A stretch of 64,000 nt of DNA from Pycnopodia helianthoides (GCA_032158295.1 CM063253.1:7471001-7535000); one strand, 5' to 3'. Positions 1-11,372 are shown, counted from the stretch's first letter. Made by a program: numbers and translations. Notes: a model not told the origin generated them from the letters alone.

Positions 1-182
1 CTATCAGGGATTATTCTTCATGCGTGGACAAAACCGCTCCAGATTTTTGGCGATATCTCAAAAAACGCTTCAACCTTTTGAAATGAAGTTTTCACAGGCC
101 AGTTTTATTGTACATATCTACATTTATATAGAATTAAAACAATCAAACGGTTCCAAAAACCAAAGGTATACTTTGCCTTTAA
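1..182. mobile_element. MITE family E, fragment cut by window start
   Basis: The right end CCAAAGGTATACTTTGCCTTTAA matches the copies at 62953-63277 and 61358-61766, including the conserved internal GGCGATATCTCAAAAACGCT and TTTTGAAATGA blocks. It abuts a TTAA at 179-182. Confidence 0.8.
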
Positions 183-272
183 GAAGGATAAGAGAAGTGA
201 AAGACTAAATGAGTTAAATCCGATACTCTAGTTTTTAAGAATTGTTTTTCTTTTTCTGGGCGTGCCCTACAG

Positions 273-395
273 GTAGTGAAGGAGTACCGGCGCTACATAC
301 GTAACAGCACATGGATGCCTGATTGCATACGCGATCGCTACGGAGCAACATTCTTCACCAATTCCAACCAACATCGGTCAAGTTCTTCATCAGGG
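273..395 (+). CDS. aGPCR tail exon, juxtamembrane segment after TM7
   Basis: The acceptor is a pyrimidine-rich stretch ending CTACAG (271-272); the donor is GGG/GTTAGT. The exon is 41 codons, phase 0 to 0. It encodes VVKEYRRYIRN, then W-M-P-D-C-I-R-D-R-Y-G, then a Ser-rich run ending SSSSSG. The W-x-P-x-x-I-R-x-R-Y-G block also occurs in the - strand receptor (exon at 21455-21595), where the exon likewise ends in phase 0 after a Thr/Ser-rich run. Confidence 0.8.
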
Positions 396-3300
396 GTTAG
401 TACACACTGTATCGGGGTCCGAGTTAGTTGGACAATTACGATTGATGCAAGATTGCAACCCATTAAGCTCCGCCCCCTTAATCCAGATAAAAACAGCAGC
501 TGCTTGCGCAAAAGTACAATTCGTCGGCTCAGGACTATAAGGTCATTAGTGCAGTTTGTATGGATTTCATAAAATTTGTTTTGCATATTTTTAGAGCTGC
601 TAGTAAATGAAGTTTATTGATCAAGAGTGGTCTCCACAATTTAGTTTGGCAAAACGAAACATTCAGTTTCTAAGAAAAAAATTACTTGAGGATTTTGGTT
701 AATTTTTCGAACTTATTAAAATTTTCCACTTGGCAACCTTTTGATCATTATACATGTAGATTTGAAATTGCAATCAACGACCTCATAGCACTAAGCCGAC
801 GAATTATAATTCACACACAAGTGTTAGACCGGGATTCGAACCCACACCTTGATGACTTTAATAGCCACCAGAACTCGAGTCTGGTGCACTAGACCGCTGG
901 GTCATGACACATCAGTATAAATCTCTTCATCAAAGAAGTGGTGGTTTCTGATTTAAAGAAGCATTGGAGAGATTCTGTCTGTAATTTTCCTTTTTGTCAC
1001 ACCTCGACTATGTTCCTTTACGAGAGCCTCAACTTCTTTTAAGAAGTGATAATTTTGTAGCCTCTAAACAGAAACTTCTGTTTTTTAGCTCTATAATACT
1101 GTCAGTATACTCTCTTGCCTGATTGGGTGTCGCCACAAAATTCCACAGGAGACTGTGGAGATCTAAGTCCACTGTGCAAAAGCCATGGGGTTTCCAATAC
1201 CAGCTGGACAAACAGAAGAAACCCAATGCTACAATCCCGGCCATATCTCGTTGGGCCCCCCCTGACCCATTTCAATGTTGAATCACATTGTTGCACGGTC
1301 TTTTGGTTCCAGTCAACATTGAGCGGGGGGACGGGGGACGGGGGATGGGGGAGAGAATGTTTATTGTGAGACAGGGAATGGTTATTGTATGGTTATTGTA
1401 ACGTTAGGAACGGGTGGCCCAAGCATTTGGCCGGGATTGTAGCCTAGAATGTACTGTGCTTTGTGGCCAGTCTGTGGTACCTGTGTATAGAGGATCAGGT
1501 TGGCTCAGTGGTTTCCTTCCCTGCCTTTCACCTCTGTTGGACCCCTGTTTGCATCCCAACTCAGACCACCGGAGCTTTGCAAGTGGATTTTTTTTTCTTT
1601 TCAGTCCTTACCTGATTGCATCGGGCTTTCCCCATTGGGGTTTTCCTCCCACATCTAAAAAACTGAGCCTTTCTCTCGTTTCCTATTCATCTTGTTATCG
1701 GTGCTAATGTACTGTTGGATGTGAAATAAATAAATTATATCAGAGGAGATTTTTTTTCTTCTCTTAATGTATTCCAAATTCTCTTAATGTATTCCAAATT
1801 CAAAAGCCGACAATCTGATTTGGCTGGTTTTTTTTTTCTCGTTTAGAAACGGCGTATCTGGAGCCAGGAGGAGAAGAGGTTGAGTAACACCACAGGCTCC
1901 TGCAGCGTAGATCAGGGTCACCGTAAACTCTCCACCTCGTCCAATGGTAGAAACTCAGGTCAGTTCAGTCACTTAGAAAGTTAGCTGTCATAGTCAAAAT
2001 CTTGTTGTGGCAACAGGTTGTGGTCAAATCTTGTTGTGGCAACAGGTGTGGTCAAATCTTGGTTTATCCATCTTCGAGGAAGTCTTGACTAGAAATCTTT
2101 CTCCTGAAGGATGAGCGGAGTTATACTGCCGGCATCTGTGGTGACTGTAATGTGGGAACTGTCCCGAGTAAAATTGGACTAAAACCGTGTGGTGGACCTC
2201 AGACAATTCGTTAACCAATGGGAAAAAACTTGGTGCCTAATGTGATTGCATGCTTTGCTTTATGCACCTTCTCAAAACTTTTCCAGGATAATTTGTGGAT
2301 AGACTTCTCCACAGATGATTTTTATGAACCCGCAAGATATCCCCAAGCAGTCCAGTTATATTGTGGATAAGTTTGAGGGTAAAGTATTTCAAACAAGACC
2401 AGGCAATTTGTTGACAAGATGACTAAACCACACTGCCAACCAGCTATGAGAACTTGTATGTTAGCCAAACCATTGACTGCTCAGTTTCAGCCACACACTT
2501 TCGGCAAACATCTAACCATGAACAACATCCATCCTCAACTTATCCTCAATGATTCAGCCTTTGTTGATGAACTCTTCCCCCAACTTATCCTGGAACAGTT
2601 TTGAGAAGGTGCCTTACTATTGAAAACAATAATTATAAAAATGCCCAGTAAAACGTTCTATGCCGTCCACAATACCCTGTCCTGAATATATCCTGTAGAT
2701 GGAAAACGTTGTAGACGTGGAGATAGTTCACAGTATCAATTTATTCTTTGCTTAACTTGACTTGTAATTTACTGCTGCAAGGGATAGTGTAGTTGTAGGC
2801 GAAATACCTGCCCTCCCCTTGATTTTTTGCTCTGCTGACTTTGTTTCTTTTGCTTAGAGTAGTAGCAATTACCTTTTGGTTGAAGGGGAGGGGGTGGGGC
2901 AGATCAAGGACGACTGAAAAGAGGGGAACCCTGTTTGGGTAACGACCCTTTCCCTCTGTCGTTTTCCTCCCTCTGCTTCCAGATCAGCAAATTGCAGCCA
3001 CTGTTTCCTCTTCAAAGTCTTTCCCAAATAAGGTTATCCAGCAAACCAAAGCCAATGATCTTTAAAAGAAAGTTTGGTCGGCCCGCTAAAACGGAGCTTG
3101 GATTGAAACATACCTGAAAGAAAATGGAAAAACAAAGCATAAAATCTGAGAACAGAAATGCTCCACAAAACAAAAAGCCACCTGGAAAAAAATAACACAA
3201 GTGTGGTTTATTACTTGATATTTGAAATCAGAAGCCGCATCCCCCTTATGAGGTGATCCATCTCCTGCTGCTTCCCAGGTTGTACCACAAGCTTTGGTGT

Positions 3301-6300
3301 GATCCCTGGCTATACGGCAGTCACAGTTTGAATGGCTTCTGACTGGCACCCTGAAACAAAGATATTGACACAATAGGGAGACCGCCAACATATGGCTAGA
3401 TAGCTCAGGTGGAAGAGCGCCAGCACGATAATCCAGAGGTCACTGGTTCACGTTCAGCTCCAGTCAGTTTGATTCTGTTCAACTCAAAATTTAGTTTCAA
3501 TAACAATAAAACCCAGGTTATGGCTGTCCACAATCAAACCCCCTCCCCCCAACCCCCAACCAAACTCTGCTGAAGTTTTTGTTTACATTTCCTGACGTCT
3601 CTGATGTACCTGTCCTTCCTTCCTTTGCTCCTACCCTACCTACCTCATCAGGTTCATGTATCAGACCCAGTGCTGTGCAGTACGCATCGTCCGTCTAGGT
3701 GTTGGGCGCCGGTCCCCTCTTGCGAGGAACCAGCTTCAATCAAGAAGTAATATATAAAAATGCAATGATCTCTTGTCTCTCGCTAACGCTCCGCAACTAA
3801 AAACTAAAACATTCCAGGCAATTTCTTCTTTTAATGCATTTGCATGATCACTCCATTTAATCAGTTCACCAAGACACAGGTTCTTTCTTGGGGATGAACT
3901 TTCAACTTCCTTTAACCTTTGACCGTGTGGAGCAGGCTACCCGGCTGGAGATGCATTGTGGGACTAATGGCTGCTGCATGTGTCACTGAATTGTTCTGGC
4001 TTGATTTTGAAAAGTTTTTTGAAAGTTGTTGGCACTTTATGGTTTGGCCTCCAGGATCTTTTTGTTTTTTTTCCATCTCATTTAAATTTTTCAACTGCTC
4101 TGGTGATAGGTTGACTTTGAAGTGTTGTTTTCTTCCTCTGTAGTCAAGCATCTGCTTGCCCTATTGACATTTTTAATGGTTTCTGATGATCCAGTGAAGA
4201 CAACTTTTTCAACAAACGTTTGTTTCTGAAACGCAAGCAAAGGAGATCGTTTTGTGCGTTGCACCAAGCTGTGCATGTTTTTGGCGGCTTCCTTAACTTG
4301 ATTTTCCTCAGATGAGTTTGTAAGCTTTTTCTTTCACTTAATCCACACACAGAGTGAATCTCCATTTGATGGTCCTACTTCTGGTCCAACAAACCTATGT
4401 TCACAGTTTCAGGCTAGGTGTCATTTTAACTGAACAGTTAAATTTACCCCCCATGTATTAACTGCTTAACTCATCCCCCCTCAAGTGTCCTTAAGTGACG
4501 TTTTAAGATGAAAGCAAAGTCTTATCTCATGAAGTTTCATGTGAAAAAAATAATAACAATTTGCTGTTGCAGGCCTGATAACCGCAAAGAGGCGATTGAG
4601 GCAATCGCCTTCATGCCCCCGGGCATTGCCTTTGTGCCCCTTGAAATGTTCTAGTAGAAACAAATGAAACAAATTTGCTATTGCAGGCCTGATACCACAC
4701 AGAGGTAATGGGAGACTTTTAAACGCTAGATGGCGGCAGACGTACCAGGTAAAGTTCCTTTGTTCACGTATTTCTAAGCATGCGCACATTGCTGAGAACA
4801 AAGGAATTACCTGGTAAGTCTGCTGCCACCTAGCGTCAACAAAAGTCCCCCATTGAGGCAATCGCCTACATGCTCCTGGTCATTGCCTTGGTGCCCCTTG
4901 AAGTGTTCCAGAAGAATTTCAACCTCAATATTGAGAGGTGCCCTTTCCTAAAGAAAAAGTGCCTTTCCCTTTACGGGAGCATTGTATCTGGCCTGCTATT
5001 GCAAACTGGTTACCAACCAAAATGACCTCTGGTGTAAATGCCTCACGATTTGACCCTAGCAGAGTCATTCTCAACGGCTCATTACAAATGTTTAAAAAAA
5101 GTTTCCACGGATACAAAGGCCTATTTTCAAAGAGGTGTTTCAGCAGGAAATTTTATATCTTTGCAAAGCGAAAAAATAATATTGGGACCAACCATAAACT
5201 ACACGGTAAAGAATCTTGGTTGGTAACCCCTGTTTCTTCTAAGCGAAAGTTTGTGGTCCTAGCAAATGTTTGTGAAAATGATTCGCCTTCCTAACCTACC
5301 CTCCACTCCCCAATCTAAAAACTAAGGAGGGGGGACAAACAATGTTCAGTCAGACTTGGTCAGTTTTTCAAATTTGAAGATGCTTCATGTAACTTTAGTT
5401 TTATTTTTTTGTCATTTAATTTTAATTCTTTGTACTAAACAAAAATTTGCTACCTCTGTTTCTCAACTTAGTACTAACATTTTCCGTATTTTATGGAATA
5501 CTGTTGGATTCCTTTCAAAACCAATACTGGTTAGTTTACTGGTTAGTTTACTGGTTAGTTAGTGTTAATCCTTAACTCTTCCAAATCCTCTAAATCCCTG
5601 CTCTGGAAGTATATTTTGGAGGATTTGGGACACGTAGGCCTAAATAACAATCGCTTATCTCTTGGAGGCCTGTCATTCTTATCAAAGGCACCTTCTCAAA
5701 ACTATTTCAGGATAAGTAAGTTGTGGGAAAGTTTACCCACAAAGGGTAGATAATTAAGGATAAGTTGCTGATGTTTTTTTAATATTTTTTAATTCATGGT
5801 TAGTTATTTTTACCAGTAAAACGCTCATTTTGTCGGCAAGTATGTTGACAGACTCCCCACTGAGCAGTCAATGGTTTGGCAAACATACAAGATCTCATAG
5901 CTCTTGGCAATGCTTAAGTCTTGTGCCATGCCTGATTGATTGCTTAAGGACACACTTTAGTCTTTTTACTTCTGTGAAGTCAATGAAAGTGCCTAACCTG
6001 GACCACCTGGTATGGGTTTCCAGTAGATAAGAATATCAAGGTCTGTGGTTCAGTCATCTTGTAAACAAATTGCCTGGTCTTGTTGTCACAACTTTCCCTC
6101 AAACTTATCCACAATATAATTGGACTGCTTGGGGATATCTTGCGGGCTCAAAAATTATCTGTGGAGAAGTCTATTTCTTAAATTATCTTGGAATAGTTAT
6201 TGAGAAGGTGCTTAAGTCCAATTACTCTGTGTTGAGATATTACAGAGTGGAGTATTTTGGAAGATCCAGAATGGTTTCAAAGCCAAAGACACTAGGGGGT

Positions 6301-8799
6301 TTAGGGTTTTCATCACATCTAACTTAAAGGTGGTTGCAACGTAAGGCCTTTTCACAATACAGGAAATCTCCGTGTTGGACACGGGTCCAATCTGTGTAAT
6401 CCGAACGGATCTTTTCACACTACAACATTTTAACACGGTGTTGATCCGTGCAGAGCACTCGATCCGCGTCGAAACTAACCCTGCTCGGGAGGTAGGTTGA
6501 GAACTCACGATCCGTGTAGAAAATTCCAATACCTGTTGAAAGCCGTAGTGTGAACACCTCTTGGTTCATTTTGGATCTGTGTTGAGTGTGCATGGTGCCA
6601 TCCACACAATGTAGTATGGGAGTGTTCCGCTTTGATCCACGTAGGACCTGCACAATACATGGATCGAAAGTTAGACGTGTAACCCACAAGCCGATGTTGC
6701 GCAGAGCTAGTGTGAAAGCAGAGCGGATTTGAACCATGTTGAAATTTCACCGAACAACACGGAGTTGAACCCGTGTAGGCTTCGACACGGATCGGACATT
6801 GATAGTGTGAAAAGGCCTAAAATCATGAAGACTACCAGTTATCTTGATGAAATTCTGAATAAGCAAGTGTTATTGAAATTGTGCATGGTCAAACCAAAGA
6901 CTCTGTGGTTGCACTGACTGCACGAACCACCGGAGGCACACTGCATCATGCTCATTTTTTACTCGATAGTTGGAATTGCCGTAAAGTGTTTCTTCGGTCA
7001 TTTTGTATAGCATTTGTCTTACCAGGGAAGCACCTTACACAGATTGGGGTAACTCTGGTCTCTGGCCAGTGTCTGGCTTCTGGCGGTCAGTGGGGTGCCT
7101 GGCTTTGAGGCACCACTGCCCCCTGAATCAGAGACTGGTCAGTGGGCCAAGGATAGGTGTCCTAGCCAGGGCCCAATTTCATCAAGCCATTAATGAGTTG
7201 GGGACCATTGGCAACAATGTGAACTTTATCACATTTCGGCTAGTTACCTGTTTCAAATAAGCTACATTTTTCTGTGCTTAGCAAGTTTTTGTGCTTACAG
7301 GCTTTATAAGATTGGACCCTGGTCAGTTGGTCACCATTGGCCGATGGTCAGTATAACCAGGCCTAATTTTAATAAAGCTGGTAAGCGCACAAATTTGCCA
7401 AGCACTGACAAATCTTGTTTAGCAGAAACAGGTTGTTACTTACCAGCCTTTACAATTGAACAGAGAAATTGGTTTAATAATTGTATCTGCTCTACAGCTT
7501 TATGAAATTAGGCCCTGGTTTTTAGGGGCCATCACTAGCCTCTGGGTCAGACCCTGGCTGATGGGTCATCACAGGCCTTTGTCAGAAACCAGGGAGACAG
7601 GTATGTTCGATGGTCAATTTCAAAGAGCTGTGTTGTACAGAAACTTGCTATTAAAAAAGCAAACTTGTTTATTCTAGGCTCAAGTCAGTTAGCATGAAAG
7701 TCATCACATTGGTGTATTGCAGCCCTGAAAAGAGAAGGGGTTCGCCACGGTGTTCCCGGTTAGATTGGCTGCATATTGCGCCGCAGCACCTTGTAAACCA
7801 TTACACGGTGCTATGTACAGGACCAGGTCTAATACTTAAAAACGTAGCTCAGCAATACCTTGCCGGAAAATACTGAATGTTGAAGCGCCTTGAGCGTCAC
7901 TGGGTGACGGATATGAGCGCTATATAAGAAGCCACTATTATTACTTCTTTCGTGTAAGGGCATGGCGATTTTCCCTAAGAAAAGGGCATGAGGGACATGA
8001 ACAATTGTAATTGTCCAAGGGCACCAAGGCCGTGACCAGGGGCAGTTGCCTCCATTGCCTCAGTGAGGTATCAAGCCTGCTATTGTTTCCTGATGGTACA
8101 GGTAAACTTTCCAGGGCAGATGATTTGAACTTTCAAACTGATGTATTTATAAAGCAGCACTTTGAAACCTTGGATGTCGGTGATCCAATGTTTGATTTTC
8201 TTAACATATTATTTAAAATTTTGGTTTGAATTACAGGAGAGTACTTACCAGTGAAGTTCACCCCAGTAAACAAAGAGGGCAACCCACGCTTGTCTGATGA
8301 AGGTATCGGCTTGGAGATGGAGGACGGACACGTTGAGATGGCCCAGTCGGCCAACAGCTCCGACAGCCAGCAGAGCACCCCAACTCCCCTTCCAAGACGG
8401 AACCACAGTAACAGCGATTCGCCAGCGAGTCCTAACGAGGTCCGACCTCTCCTCCAGTCACCGACCGAACCCCCTGCTTATAAGCAGCCGCCACCAGCAC
8501 CAGCACAGCAGCAGCAGCAACCGAAAAGCGGGACTTTCCGCAGCCTGCCAGACCTGCTGAATGCGGAGTCTGACGGCGGTGGTAAACACCCCAACGCGGC
8601 CAAGAAAAGCAGCTTGCCCGATCTTCCAAGATCCCCAAAAGTTCTAAAGAAGAGAGTGGCGAGAATGAACAGCGACTCCCAGAAGGTCGGCCAGTGGTCT
8701 CCGCTGGAGGAGTACAGACCGGACGAGGAGGACAGTAACTCCGGGGTGGAGTTCCTGGGGATCTCAAATTTGTCCCCAAGAAGAGAAACACTAATATAA
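273..8799 (+). CDS. Latrophilin-like adhesion GPCR, 3' part (cytoplasmic tail), spans three exons
   Basis: Gene-level entry for the last three coding exons (273-395, 1847-1958, 8237-8799). They join in phase (0, then 0, then 1) into one open frame ending in TAA. The first exon begins VVKEYRRYIR, which matches the segment just after TM7 in latrophilins (family pattern VRKEY). The second begins KRRIWSQEEKRLS, matching the latrophilin RRMW region. The tail carries two S-L-P-D-L motifs like the S-M-P-x-L motifs of latrophilins, and ends RRETLI, a class I PDZ-ligand pattern (T at -2, I at 0). The extracellular region, GAIN/GPS and 7TM must lie to the left of base 1. The gene is convergent with the aGPCR on the - strand, with about 7.6 kb between the two stops. 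That it signals at the membrane through G proteins and PDZ scaffolds is inferred from the family. Confidence 0.8.
785..905 (-). mobile_element. tRNA-derived SINE head (reverse)
   Basis: Reversed, it reads GGTCTAGTGCACCAGACTCGAG... then GGGTTCGAATCCCGGTC, with recognisable A-box-like and B-box (GGTTCGAATCC) promoter elements. It matches the heads at 15962 and 41088. Confidence 0.65.
1490..1740 (+). mobile_element. SINE with TTTTCCTCCCACATCTAAAA body
   Basis: It shares the CCTGATTGCAT...GGGTTTTCC...CACATCTAAAACTGA body with 24310-24500. It has a tRNA-like 5' part (GGCTCAGTGG) and an A/T tail (AAATAAATAAATTATA). Confidence 0.6.
1847..1958 (+). CDS. aGPCR tail exon, RRIW segment
   Basis: The acceptor is a T-rich run ending GTTTAG and the donor is CAG/GTCAGT. 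It is 112 nt, phase 0 to 1. It encodes KRRIWSQEEKRLSNTTGS followed by a Ser/Arg-rich stretch. The RRIW start resembles the conserved RRMW stretch in latrophilin tails. A cognate exon should exist in the - strand paralogue but I did not find it. Confidence 0.75.
2262..2612. mobile_element. TIR element, family K, copy 1
   Basis: Its ends CACCTTCTCAAAACT... and ...AGTTTTGAGAAGGTGC are inverted repeats. The interior shares blocks with 5687-6213, such as AAGTTTGAGGG, GGCAATTTGTTGACAAG and CAATGGTTTGGC read in reverse. Confidence 0.65.
3200..3500 (+). mobile_element. SINE with tRNA-like head, copy 1
   Basis: It contains GATAGCTCAGG..GAAGAGCGCCAGCACGATAATCCAGAGGTCACTGGTTCA, a tRNA-like A-box and B-box, then CTCCAGTCA and CTGTTCAAC. 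The upstream body (GTGATCCCTGGCTATA, GGGAGACCGCCA) recurs at 40310-40600. Confidence 0.6.
4556..4930. repeat. Repeat P with nested hairpin MITE L
   Basis: Two halves, CAGGCCTGATA..AGAGGCGATTGAGGCAATCGCC..ATGCCCC, flank a 140-bp hairpin at 4707-4850. A related reversed copy lies at about 7960-8100. Confidence 0.5.
4707..4850. mobile_element. Hairpin MITE family L, copy 1
   Basis: The arms GGAGACTTTT..CGCTAGATGGCGGCAGAC..ACCAGGTAA and its complement close on a GCATGCGCAC centre. A homologous copy is at 14588-14730. Confidence 0.65.
5524..5561. repeat. Short tandem repeat, ACTGGTTAGTTT x3
   Basis: Three head-to-tail copies of a 12-bp unit. Confidence 0.8.
5687..6213. mobile_element. TIR element, family K, copy 2 (opposite orientation)
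   Basis: It starts AGGCACCTTCTCAAAAC and ends TTGAGAAGGTGCTTA. The interior shares many blocks with copy 1 in reverse, about 3 kb apart in the same intron. Confidence 0.65.
6342..6828. mobile_element. Foldback element with AAGGCCTTTTCACA ends
   Basis: The left end AAGGCCTTTTCACAATA and right end TAGTGTGAAAAGGCCT are inverted. The interior is a series of CCGTGT/ACACGG and TTCACACTA repeats in both orientations. It is a non-autonomous DNA element by structure. Confidence 0.6.
7168..7515. mobile_element. CCCAATTTCAT-type elements (family H), two adjacent copies
   Basis: GGGCCCAATTTCATCAAGCC and the complement-type end ..TATAAGATTGGACCC (about 7168-7318) are followed by a second copy (about 7361-7515). 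Further copies are at 12231, 15861, 30379, 39592, 45857, 49010 and 59465. Confidence 0.55.
7690..7945 (+). mobile_element. tRNA-derived SINE, 5'-truncated
   Basis: It shares the body AGAGAAGGGG..GTTCCCGGTT..GATTGGC..GCATATTGCGCC, CAGCACCTTGTAAACC and the tail GCGCTATATAA..CTATTATTA with the full-length copy at 15962-16312. Confidence 0.75.
8237..8799 (+). CDS. aGPCR terminal coding exon with SLPDL motifs and PDZ-ligand C-terminus
   Basis: The acceptor is GAATTACAG/GAGAG. Joined to the previous exon, the split codon reads G/GA and the frame continues GEYLPVKFTPVNKEG to a stop at 8797-8799. The exon is hydrophilic and low in complexity: an acidic DEGIGLEMEDG patch, a Pro-rich stretch with a five-residue poly-Q (about 8506-8520), F-R-S-L-P-D-L-L, a second S-S-L-P-D-L-P, and a basic P-K-V-L-K-K-R segment. 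It ends SPRRETLI, a class I PDZ-binding pattern like the C-termini of latrophilins that bind Shank. The G+C content (about 55% by eye) is well above the flanks, as expected for coding sequence. Confidence 0.85.
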
Positions 8800-11060
8800 G
8801 TAGAGCATAGCTGCATGAGAGATTCTTCCTGTCATCAAAACGTGTGGATAGTGTATGTGGAGAACTTATGAGTAGTCTCCATTCAATGCTCTCTGTGTGC
8901 CTTGTGGGTATTGTTATACTCCAGCAGTTAAACTCATGTCCTTCATTGGGACGAAAAGATGAACAAAGTTTATTCGAAGAGACTGCTGGTGAGAGAGGCC
9001 ACTCCCTTAAATTCAACACGTGCTGGTATAAGAGAATACTCCTGAGGGTTCAACACTGGGTTTAAGGAAATCTTGTACATGAACCCTTTGGGTACAGAAC
9101 CTGCTGAGGTATAAGAAATCCCTTCTGTGTTTTTGTAAGACGCTGGTTCCAGCCTTGACGACTTCAACTCTATACGGACACCACACACATAAGTTTAGGA
9201 GACAACCGTTGTGCTGTTTTTGCATGGACCTTTGCATAACCTTGATGTTGCACACGTGTACATTTATACGGAATAGGCTATGCATATTCATGAGCTCATG
9301 CATATTCATGAGGTCAAGTTCAGAGGTCAGGGAAGGCTGGTTCGTCGATGAGTACTACATGTATATTCAGTTATGTATAGATGTGTTTGCGTGATTCTGT
9401 AAGTGTCATCTTCTATGTATATTACTTTTTTTTCTCTCTCTGATTTCCGCACAGAAAGTGTGAATAATTATGTAAATGAAGCTGTGTTTGCTGTGACGAA
9501 GATCAAAATTATGTATTTAGTACAAAAAGCACTATAGTTTGATTTGTAAATACTACAAGCCGTAAATATGCTGCAAGGCCTGGACAGCTTCTGTATCAGT
9601 CCCTTTGATTTTTATGAATTCCGCCCCCTACCCCCTTCTTCCTTCGTTGATTGTAATCATTGGCGTAGAAGAAACAATTCCAAGGTCGTCACATGGAGTG
9701 AATTGATTACTGAGCGAGCAAACCAGCCATGAAATGTAAACCAGATGGTGAGGGCTCATTGTCATGGGAATGTCTTGGCGTAAATAAACAAAAATATATT
9801 TGCATACAAGGCCTTTTATTTGTAGAGGGTGGTAGGGTCGTTGCGTTCCAATAACTACAGGAATTAAAAAAGTGTGTTTCTCTGATTTTAATTTTTTTTT
9901 GTGACTTGACATACTTCTGAAATAAGATTTGACCCCCTTGGTGTTCAGTTATTTTTTCTTGAAAAGGTGATTTGCAAATTGTAGTCGCCCGCCCCCCTTC
10001 CAAAATAAACCACAAATAAACAAATAAAAATCATTAGATCTCCAATGCTGTCCTTTTTCAGAATCAAAAAGAATTCTTTCAGTGAATATCAGGAGAGATT
10101 TTCGCCATTTAATTAATCCTGAAAGATTAACCAGAGTACCTTTTTGTGAACAAATTTTCACAGATAACGTCTAAACTTCTTGAAATTATGAACATAAAAT
10201 GTAAATACTATGCTTTATGAGAATTTGTTAGAAATTCCTTCGAGGACATTTGTTGCATTTTTTATTCTCGTTTTTCCTTTCTTTTTTTTGCACTTGAGCA
10301 ATGAAAAGCAATCAGAAAATGTAGATCTAAAAAATTGGAATTTACTTTGGAAAAAAAAAAAGATTGCGACAGATAAATGAGTGAAATACTTGTAGACCAT
10401 TCCCAGTGTGTGTAATAGAAATGAAATCTTTTGTACATGTCAAGACGATGTAAATTTTGTGAATGAGCTGGTCTTATAATGCAAAAAAAAGTGAACGCCG
10501 TTGAGAATTTGCAAAAAAAACCAAAAGGGCATAAAATGCAGCGGCAGTTGGGCAGAAACTAGATGTGTATATTGGTACTGTAGATGATCAATTCATGTTG
10601 AACAAAAAGGTTGTAGATTTTACAGGAAAAAAATTGCCAAGAAATTTATAGAGACTGTAGAACTATGTAATGTTTGTAGATAATTTTAGTTTGTGAAGCA
10701 ATACACATACAAAGTTCTGCATGGTGTTTGTTTTAAATAATGCACAGAATTCAAAGAAAGTTAAGGTATTTTTGCTGATTTAAAAAGAAAAGGTGTTGTT
10801 TTGTTGGCATGGTTTTGCTTTTGCCATTGTTTAATTAATGGTTACTTGTACGCAATGGAGTTATGATTTAGTGAAGCCTTCATCTTGCAGTCAGTGCACA
10901 GTAAATTGCATGCTGTAGTAAAGTGTATGCTGTCGCGTATGAGGACAACTTTTTTAGGTGCTAGCTGAGAGTGATATATTATGTGAGTTAATTTAAAGAA
11001 AAACAATGTTTAAAAATAATAATTGAAAAACAAGGCCTTGAAATTTATCTGTGTAGCACT
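8800..11060 (+). other. Probable 3' UTR and downstream sequence of the + strand aGPCR
   Basis: A unique-looking A/T-rich stretch follows the stop codon with almost no recognisable transposon, unlike the surrounding introns. Candidate poly(A) signals AATAAA lie at about 9782, 10003 and 10015-10030. Three matches to the Pumilio site TGTANATA occur at 9545-9552, 10200-10207 and 10675-10682. The true 3' end cannot be fixed from sequence. Confidence 0.45.
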
Positions 11061-11372
11061 ATAGACCATGTGACCTGTGACATCACACGTTTACCAAAAG
11101 AGCCTGGACTTCCTGTGGGCACGATTTGTACTCAAGGCCCAACGGAAAAAAAAACACACAATTTTGGATTTCATTGCAACTGCATTGATTGATTTTTATC
11201 ATTTTTTGATATGCACATCTGTTACTTTTATAACTCTTGAATTTGTGTGGAAATTATGACATCAATAATGTTAATTTTCCCTAATGACAGTGCAGGATCT
11301 TGCCTGCCAGAAAGGCCCTGGATTGTACAAGGTCACTCTGTTTTTGTGAAGAAAGGTTACATGGTCTATTAC
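11061..11372. mobile_element. TIR element, family N, copy 1
   Basis: The ends TATAGACCATGTGACC and GGTTACATGGTCTAT are inverted. Homologous to 44660-44998, with shared blocks TGTTACTTTTATAA and TCTTGAAT. Confidence 0.65.

Larger units (their letters stand above)
396..1846 (+). other. Intron of the + strand aGPCR
   Basis: No coding segment is recognised. It holds a reverse-oriented tRNA-like SINE head (about 785-905), a G-rich run of GGGGGACGGG type (1322-1360), a SINE with tRNA-like start and AATAAATAAATTA tail (about 1490-1740), and a direct 18-bp repeat (CTTAATGTATTCCAAATT, about 1764-1800). Confidence 0.6.
1959..8236 (+). other. Intron of the + strand aGPCR, repeat-filled
   Basis: A 6.3-kb intron made largely of the mobile elements listed separately (two inverted copies of a TIR element, a SINE, a foldback element, MITEs). 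Short open frames in it have no recognisable domain. Confidence 0.6.

Noticed and set aside
8011..8229. 72-codon open frame just upstream of the last + strand exon
   Set aside because: The first part is repeat P. The known exons join in phase without it, and it runs straight into the intron end.
8432..9019. 195-codon open frame on the - strand
   Set aside because: It is the antisense of the GC-rich last coding exon of the + strand receptor; no domain and no splice context.
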